Under the pieces are notes generated by a model. That model was given only the letters and a program-made list of their open reading frames with translations, was not told the origin of the DNA and did no database searches. The position numbers and the translations under genes were made by a program. DNA of 10,832 nucleotides from Euryarchaeota archaeon UBA39 (GTDB taxonomy: Archaea; Thermoplasmatota; Poseidoniia; Poseidoniales; Thalassarchaeaceae), in contig DAQW01000031.1 in assembly GCA_002503045.1 (NCBI GenBank), positions 1-10,832 of the forward strand, given 5' to 3'. Within the stretch, counting starts at the first letter, position 1; every line of letters starts with the position of its first letter. Below are positions 6,062-10,832 of the stretch, piece by piece.

Positions 6062-6202
6062 TCATGCCTCCAACTTCCCTCTTCCAGCGCTAATGAGTAC
6101 GAGAGGGAGAAAACCCTGCTCGTCCATCATCGGCAACGCCTCAAGAGGAGAAGTACAAACTGTCGAACTTCGACCCCCATTTAAGCCTACCCGGATATTC
6201 AC
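6062..6202 (-). CDS. Possible leader ORF upstream of rpo7 (46 residues)
   Basis: A minus-strand frame from GTG 6202 (or the paired ATGs at 6130 and 6127, giving 22 or 21 residues) ends at TGA 6064-6062, 3 bases before the rpo7 ATG. The C-terminal part reads MMDEQGFLPLVLISAGRGKLEA from 6130, written here as its 22-residue reading split at GFL: MMDEQGFL then PLVLISAGRGKLEA. The rpo7 ribosome-binding site lies inside its last codons, so translation of this frame would couple to rpo7. The frame is open back to a TAG at 6259-6257. I recognise no family and find no strong ribosome-binding site before either start. It may be chance within an untranslated leader. Confidence 0.25.
   Translation of the reverse strand: MNIRVGLNGGRSSTVCTSPLEALPMMDEQGFLPLVLISAGRGKLEA
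6180..6186 (-). promoter_or_regulatory. Possible TATA box for the rpo7 operon
   Basis: On the minus strand the sequence reads CTTAAAT, close to the archaeal TATA consensus. A start about 27 bases downstream would lie near 6156 and give rpo7 a leader of just under 100 bases that includes the inverted repeat at 6162-6174 only at its edge. This is a motif and spacing argument alone. Confidence 0.25.
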
Positions 6203-6305
6203 TATTTTCTTCGCCGGAGAAAACCAACAGGGCAACGATTCATTATGATTTGTAACCTACTTCGCCAAACGTTGAATAGGTCTGCTATCAACAAAAGTAT
6301 TGATT

Positions 6306-6312
6306 AGAGGGG
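6306..6312 (+). promoter_or_regulatory. Ribosome-binding site fixing the GTG start at 6319
   Basis: AGAGGGG ends 6 bases before GTG 6319. An in-frame TGA at 6301-6303 excludes any earlier start, and the next in-frame candidate (TTG 6361) would cut into the signal peptide. Site and bounded frame together settle the GTG start. Confidence 0.7.
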
Positions 6313-6318
6313 AAAGTA

Positions 6319-9300
6319 GTGAATAACACGGTAAAAGCGAGATTTGCGATACTCGTAATTTTGGCCCTGATTTCTACTCCTTGGTCTCAAATTGAATACC
6401 AATTAGAGGAAGATGAAAATCTACATTTTTCATCATCTAGAAGTACTGACCCATGGACTTCTAATCAACCATGGGGGCAATTTGGAGGTGGACCAGATAG
6501 AAGACATACCCCCCCTAATCATGCTTCAGATGGAGGCGCTGGCAACGGTAGCCCTGATGAGGCCCCAATACTTGGAACAATTCTTGATCCAATTGTCAAT
6601 TGGAAGCAATCTTCAGATCCTATTGGAACTTCAGCACTTTCTACTGCAATCGGAAACTTTTCACAATCAATTATCTCACCTGTAGGGTACAATGAAGAAT
6701 GTGGAGGAGCTTCCCTTTTCCCAGTTATCGTTCAATCTGATGGGAATGGTAATTCTATATTGAGAATCATTGAAGGAGAAGATGCAGTAATTGCATGGGA
6801 AGAAGACCTTGGCCCTACACGTCCAATGAAAGCAGGACCAATTGTGGCAGATGTTGATGATGATGGGAAACCGGAAATAATCGTAATTTTCGATTCACAG
6901 GGAACGCTAAATGTAGAATTATGGGCCCCTGAATTAGAATGTACGGCAACTGGTTGGATTGCTAGTGGCACCCATTCAAGCCAGCAACTGTGGACATGGT
7001 CAGATGAAGGATTGAGTTTGGAGCATCCACAAGGAGCATATACTTCAGGAATAACAGGAGACCATCATCCAACTGCCCAACCTGTAGTTGCAGACTTAGA
7101 CTTAGATGGAAAGCCTGAGATGGCCATTCCAGCTATTTCTGAATCAACAAATACTCCCGTAATCCTATCAATTACCCTCCCTACTTCTGGAAGTCCTGAA
7201 GAAAATTGGAGAGCGGAAATTGAATCTGGAACTCATCCTTCCGACCTTACTTTTGCTACTCTAGGACCAGATAGTGCAGCCGTCTTCTTCACAACAATTG
7301 AAAATGATGACGGATTAATGTGGGCATGGAGGTTAGATGGAGACACTGGAGCATCGGCTTGGTCAGGAGGCTCATCATTAGGGAACTTAGATGGAGGTGC
7401 TTCAGACTCTCCTAGAATCCGTCTACCTGGCCCAATCGTAGCACAATTAGATTCGGATGCTGCTCCTGAATTAGTCATTACAATACCTACTGATTTGGGT
7501 GGAAATGGAGTTACAGACGGTGCTGAATTCATTGCCATAGAAGCGACAAGTTCATCAGAAATTTGGTCATTTAATGCACGTGATGGATATGCAGATGCTC
7601 CGCCATTGGTTCTTGATTCGGATAATGATGGAATAGATGACAGAGTATGTTGGGTAACATGGAGATCGGCTAATACAAACAGAGATGCGATGGCAGGATG
7701 TCATGATGTTTCGCAAAGTAGCCCAGTTCAAAGATGGTATAGAACATTAGAGGCATCAGGTGGAACTCTAAATGACGAGATTGCAGTTGCATCTCCATTT
7801 TGGATGGACTTAGATGGAGTAGGTGAACCCGAAATCCTAGTGCCATATGGAAGATCCATTTTTGCATATGATGGTGATGAAGGTACTAGTGTGGCAATTT
7901 CATTAGAATGGGAAGATGATTTTGAAACAGGAAGTCGTTTATGGGCATCTCCTGCCTTGGCTGATGTAGATGGAGATGCATTACTGGATATCGTAATTGG
8001 GGACCTAGTAATTTCCCACGCTGCTGCTGATGTGCGTCCATTCATAGATGGAAATGGGATTGAATTCAACCCTACAGCTCCCGACCCTAATGAAATGACA
8101 ACTATTACTGCTTATGTAGAAAATGTTGGTACGATAGCTACCGAGAAAGATGTTGATGTGATCCTTTATGCTGATGGAATTGAAATCGGAAGAGATCGGA
8201 TTCCCGCAATGAATCCCGTCGGACCATCAGGAAATGGCAATTTTGGCTCCATAAATGTCGATTGGTCTGGGGGATTAGGTACTCATTCATTCAGCATGGT
8301 AATCGATCCAATGCAAAACCTCACTGAAACAAGAATTGACAATAATCAACAAAATAGAACACTAACAATCCTTGAACCATATGCTATTTCGGTAGTCTCG
8401 TCTGGAGGATTAATTCGAATTGATCCCGGGGCAAGTGAAGATGTCGAATTATTAGTTACAAACACAGGCAAAAATGACGCCACTTGGACAATGGAAATTG
8501 ACTCGAGTGAATTACCTGAAAACTGGACTGTAAATCCATTGACATCTTTAGAGAATATCAGTGTAGATTCAGGAGATAGTTGGACGCCGACTCTTCGAAT
8601 AAGTGCACCCAATGATGCTCTAGGATCCGACAAAGGAAGTATATCGGTGACATTAACTCCTAGTGAATCACCTAATTCAACTCATTCAATGATTATACCA
8701 ATCGAAGCAAATCGAACCAGAGGAATTTCATTACGTGGCCCCATGGGTATCGCTCAAACTACTGGATGGGGGATTCCTGGTTCAACAGCACATGCTTGGT
8801 TACTAATAGAAAATCTAGGTAATGCTGTAGAAACAGATACTGGAATAACATATGGCAATACTCCTTGGGGTAATGGAATGACCTTAGCATCACCAATCGG
8901 AAACCCAATTACGTCAATTACATTGAACCCAGGAGAAGTACAAATCCTATCCGTAGAAATTGCAGTTCCTTCAAACACTCAATTAGGAGATACTGTAAGT
9001 TCAACTGTTGAAATCTGTATTGGATCAGGAAATGAGAGAGAATGCGAACAAGTTAATGTTGAATTTATTGCGAGTGATGTTGTTGCAATCCCATCTCACC
9101 ACAGGACTGTGCCATTGCTTGGAATAGAATGGCAAATTGAAGGTATTTTCACATCTGGCGACCAAGAAATGGAATGGGATTTAGCTACTGGAGGACTGTC
9201 CATTCAATCCGATTGGAGCATTTCCAGTACAGGTGATTTAGAAATAATAGGTGACCAACTTTTTGCTCGTTCGTCATCGAATTCATTTAGTGGCAGTATT

Positions 9301-10832
9301 ATCCTAAACCTACCAGAAGATGCAATTCCAACTACCCATATTTTCTCGATTGTTGAAGCAAATCAAACACATGCAGATCTAAACCTTAGTTTAGAAGTGC
9401 TTCAAGAATATAGGGCATCAATTACTAATCCAAATCATCCTTCGGGAGAATTTATTGAACTAAACATGATACAAACAGATCTTTCATATTCAACAATAGT
9501 TTCTTTTGAGAATAGTGGAAATGGAGAGGACACATATGCATTATATGGAAGAGTAATAGATGATGGAAATCTATCAAATATTGATTCGATTGACATTACT
9601 TTCCCAATTTCCACCATTACATTAGCGCCTGGTTCTTCAAGTAGTCTTCCGGCAAGTATTGTGGTACCTTCAGGAACGCCAGCTAGAGTCCCATTTACGA
9701 TAGAGTGGGAGATGTTATCTCTAGGAAATACAAGTGTTTCTGATTCAATTCAAGGACTTTATGAAGTGCAGCAAGATCATGAATGGTCATTTGAGATATC
9801 TGAGGAAAATTATCCATTCCATGAAGAAGGTGAAAATGGAACCATGATTATTGGCCTTCCTGGAGAGACACTCCAAATCCCATTACGAGTTATCAACACA
9901 GGCAATCATGATGATACATTGAATCTTACATCTTCGTCATCAATTACTCCATTTGGCAATGATCCTCTGTCTCCGTGGATTATCGAAGGATCAAGTACAC
10001 AAACCATTGACGTGAATGAAAATGAAACATTATTGTTGAATGTCACAATTCCGAATGATGCTTGGAATGGGACGATATTGACTATTGATTGGCAAGGGTT
10101 AGCAGGAGGGCTCGTGAGTATTTCTGCACCATCACACTCAATCGAAGTAGGACATACACCAAGTTGGAAGGTAATTGCATCAGGAGTTGATTTGGACATT
10201 TCCCCATTTGGAGAAATTATTTCCATGACAGTTGTTCAAACCGGAAATTTGCCTTCCGAACCATATGCAAATACGTATGTTTCAGGAACAATTGGTTGGA
10301 ATGTCAGTATTGAAAATACTCCTGGGATTCTTGAACCCGGGCAATCAGGCAATTTAGAATTAAACATCACCCCTCCATCTTCCGCAATTGCAGGCCAAGC
10401 AGTCCAATTAAACATCATTCTTCGAAACGGTGATGGGAGTGGATGGTCATCTGCAACATTCCCAGTTAGAGTAGATGCATTAAGGAACCATACATTGGAA
10501 GGCGACTCAAATTGGTATGTTACAAATGAAGGAGGTTTTCCATTACTATGGGTGACAAATGAAGGCAATTCTCCGACCTCATTGAATTTACAAGTTATTG
10601 GAGGAGGAAACGGATGGAATTTATCTCATCCCGATACAATTCATCTATCAATAGGAGAAACTCGTGGCATCCCAATTAATTTGATACCTCCGAGTGATGA
10701 GGGGTTATCTCCTCCAACAATTACAGTGCGTACAACAGATGAAGCAGGAATTCAACGAGAGATTCAATTAAACCCTATCCGTTCTGAACGTTCATGGTCA
10801 AATTCTCCCGTCATTGTTGGTTTAGTAGGAGA
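6319..10832 (+). CDS. Large secreted surface protein: FG-GAP propeller, CARDB and Ig-like domains (C-terminus outside window)
   Basis: An uninterrupted frame of 1504 codons runs from GTG 6319 to the right edge. Residues 1-25 form a signal peptide: K6 and R8, then the hydrophobic core FAILVILALIST. W52-GQFGGGPDRRH-T64 resembles the opening of PQQ/FG-GAP propeller proteins. Six FG-GAP/VCBS-type motifs with Asp-rich calcium loops follow at about 175-190 (VADVDDDGKPEIIVI), 256-271 (VADLDLDGKPEMAIP), 373-388, 430-446 (LDSDNDGIDD), 494-509 and 546-561 (ADVDGDALLDIVIG), consistent with one integrin-like propeller. A CARDB-type domain spans about 577-685 (TAYVENVGT, then NLTETRIDNN). From about 690 to 1490 come roughly six or seven Ig-like domains of the NEW3/CARDB style, recognised by LLVTNTGKNDA, ENWTVNP and LNPGEVQIL patterns. 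The last residues, NSPVIVGLVG, may begin a C-terminal membrane anchor. It should be exported and face outward; its ligand is unknown. It stands alone and is divergent from rpo7. Confidence 0.9.
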   Translation, partial: MNNTVKARFAILVILALISTPWSQIEYQLEEDENLHFSSSRSTDPWTSNQPWGQFGGGPDRRHTPPNHASDGGAGNGSPDEAPILGTILDPIVNWKQSSDPIGTSALSTAIGNFSQSIISPVGYNEECGGASLFPVIVQSDGNGNSILRIIEGEDAVIAWEEDLGPTRPMKAGPIVADVDDDGKPEIIVIFDSQGTLNVELWAPELECTATGWIASGTHSSQQLWTWSDEGLSLEHPQGAYTSGITGDHHPTAQPVVADLDLDGKPEMAIPAISESTNTPVILSITLPTSGSPEENWRAEIESGTHPSDLTFATLGPDSAAVFFTTIENDDGLMWAWRLDGDTGASAWSGGSSLGNLDGGASDSPRIRLPGPIVAQLDSDAAPELVITIPTDLGGNGVTDGAEFIAIEATSSSEIWSFNARDGYADAPPLVLDSDNDGIDDRVCWVTWRSANTNRDAMAGCHDVSQSSPVQRWYRTLEASGGTLNDEIAVASPFWMDLDGVGEPEILVPYGRSIFAYDGDEGTSVAISLEWEDDFETGSRLWASPALADVDGDALLDIVIGDLVISHAAADVRPFIDGNGIEFNPTAPDPNEMTTITAYVENVGTIATEKDVDVILYADGIEIGRDRIPAMNPVGPSGNGNFGSINVDWSGGLGTHSFSMVIDPMQNLTETRIDNNQQNRTLTILEPYAISVVSSGGLIRIDPGASEDVELLVTNTGKNDATWTMEIDSSELPENWTVNPLTSLENISVDSGDSWTPTLRISAPNDALGSDKGSISVTLTPSESPNSTHSMIIPIEANRTRGISLRGPMGIAQTTGWGIPGSTAHAWLLIENLGNAVETDTGITYGNTPWGNGMTLASPIGNPITSITLNPGEVQILSVEIAVPSNTQLGDTVSSTVEICIGSGNERECEQVNVEFIASDVVAIPSHHRTVPLLGIEWQIEGIFTSGDQEMEWDLATGGLSIQSDWSISSTGDLEIIGDQLFARSSSNSFSGSIILNLPEDAIPTTHIFSIVEANQTHADLNLSLEVLQEYRASITNPNHPSGEFIELNMIQTDLSYSTIVSFENSGNGEDTYALYGRVIDDGNLSNIDSIDITFPISTITLAPGSSSSLPASIVVPSGTPARVPFTIEWEMLSLGNTSVSDSIQGLYEVQQDHEWSFEISEENYPFHEEGENGTMIIGLPGETLQIPLRVINTGNHDDTLNLTSSSSITPFGNDPLSPWIIEGSSTQTIDVNENETLLLNVTIPNDAWNGTILTIDWQGLAGGLVSISAPSHSIEVGHTPSWKVIASGVDLDISPFGEIISMTVVQTGNLPSEPYANTYVSGTIGWNVSIENTPGILEPGQSGNLELNITPPSSAIAGQAVQLNIILRNGDGSGWSSATFPVRVDALRNHTLEGDSNWYVTNEGGFPLLWVTNEGNSPTSLNLQVIGGGNGWNLSHPDTIHLSIGETRGIPINLIPPSDEGLSPPTITVRTTDEAGIQREIQLNPIRSERSWSNSPVIVGLVG

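Larger units (their letters stand above)
6059..6318. other. Divergent intergenic region between rpo7 and the surface-protein gene
   Basis: These 260 bases hold the control signals for two divergent genes. Visible elements are the perfect inverted repeat GTCGAA-C-TTCGAC at 6162-6174; a weaker one, AGGG-AGAAAA-CCCT, at about 6104-6117; a TATA-like CTTAAAT on the minus strand near 6180-6186; and the Shine-Dalgarno of the plus-strand gene at 6306-6312. The part near rpo7 looks richer in G and C than the flanking genes. I looked for a tRNA (T-loop and CCA-proximal stem) on both strands and found none. Confidence 0.6.

Noticed and set aside
6002..6184. Plus-strand frame of 60 codons in front of the large gene
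   Set aside because: It overlaps the start of rpo7 in antisense, has no ribosome-binding site and no recognisable protein features.
6059..6318. A tRNA or other structured RNA gene in the intergenic region
   Set aside because: The inverted repeat at 6162-6174 looked like part of a T-arm, but its loop is one base and no acceptor, D or anticodon stems fit around it on either strand.
6841..8000. FG-GAP motifs read as a tandem DNA repeat
   Set aside because: The similarity is at protein level only; the nucleotide copies differ and the spacing varies from about 50 to 120 residues, so this is a propeller, not a DNA repeat array.
6732..10568. Nine minus-strand frames of 60-113 codons, plus a plus-strand frame at 6413-6685, across the large gene
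   Set aside because: All lie inside the uninterrupted 1504-codon plus-strand frame, which has a signal peptide and clear domains. They have no ribosome-binding sites or family motifs and are rich in Ser/Pro as expected of antisense readings.
1..10832. CRISPR array, insertion sequence or attachment site
   Set aside because: I found no regularly spaced direct repeats, no terminal inverted repeats around a transposase and no integrase gene.

Overview
The window reads as chromosomal DNA of a planktonic archaeon, most likely a Marine Group II type (Candidatus Poseidoniia, Thermoplasmatota). The archaeal assignment is strong: it carries RNA polymerase subunit Rpo7, Spt4, ribosomal proteins S24e and S27ae, the archaeal DtdA-type D-aminoacyl-tRNA deacylase and an HVO_0476-type zinc protein. 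The group-level assignment is inference, from the moderately AT-rich coding sequence, the tight gene packing and a very large secreted FG-GAP/CARDB/Ig-like protein of a style common in that group.

Layout. (1) Positions 1-188, minus strand: the N-terminus of an unrecognised acidic protein running off the left edge. (2) Positions 264-899, plus: a zinc-ribbon protein of the HVO_0476 type with an internal duplication. (3) Positions 900-3614, minus: a likely three-gene operon read leftwards, with a retroviral-type aspartic protease, D-aminoacyl-tRNA deacylase and proline dehydrogenase. (4) Positions 3740-4690, plus: a cytoplasmic protein that looks like a beta-propeller and that I cannot name. (5) Positions 4692-6058, minus: the classic archaeal transcription/translation cluster rpo7, spt4, rps24e, rps27ae, very tightly spaced. 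(6) Positions 6059-6318: a divergent intergenic region with a possible leader ORF and small inverted repeats. (7) Positions 6319 to the right edge, plus: a protein of at least 1504 residues with a signal peptide, an FG-GAP (integrin-like) propeller, a CARDB domain and a series of Ig-like domains. It is still open at the edge.

How the parts work together. Cluster (5) supplies the Rpo7 stalk subunit, the elongation factor Spt4 and two small-subunit ribosomal proteins, co-transcribed and largely translationally coupled. Operon (3) combines peptide cleavage, removal of D-amino acids from tRNA and proline oxidation; a shared theme of amino-acid turnover is only an inference. The large surface protein is separate and probably faces the outside, where it may bind ligands or form part of the envelope. 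I see no mobile element, CRISPR array, tRNA or rRNA. The points most worth a second look are the architecture of the surface protein (glycosylation sequons confined to one half, and only six cysteines that fall into three close pairs), a eukaryote-like zinc knuckle in S27ae, acidic tails on both ribosomal proteins, and the protease placed directly before dtdA.
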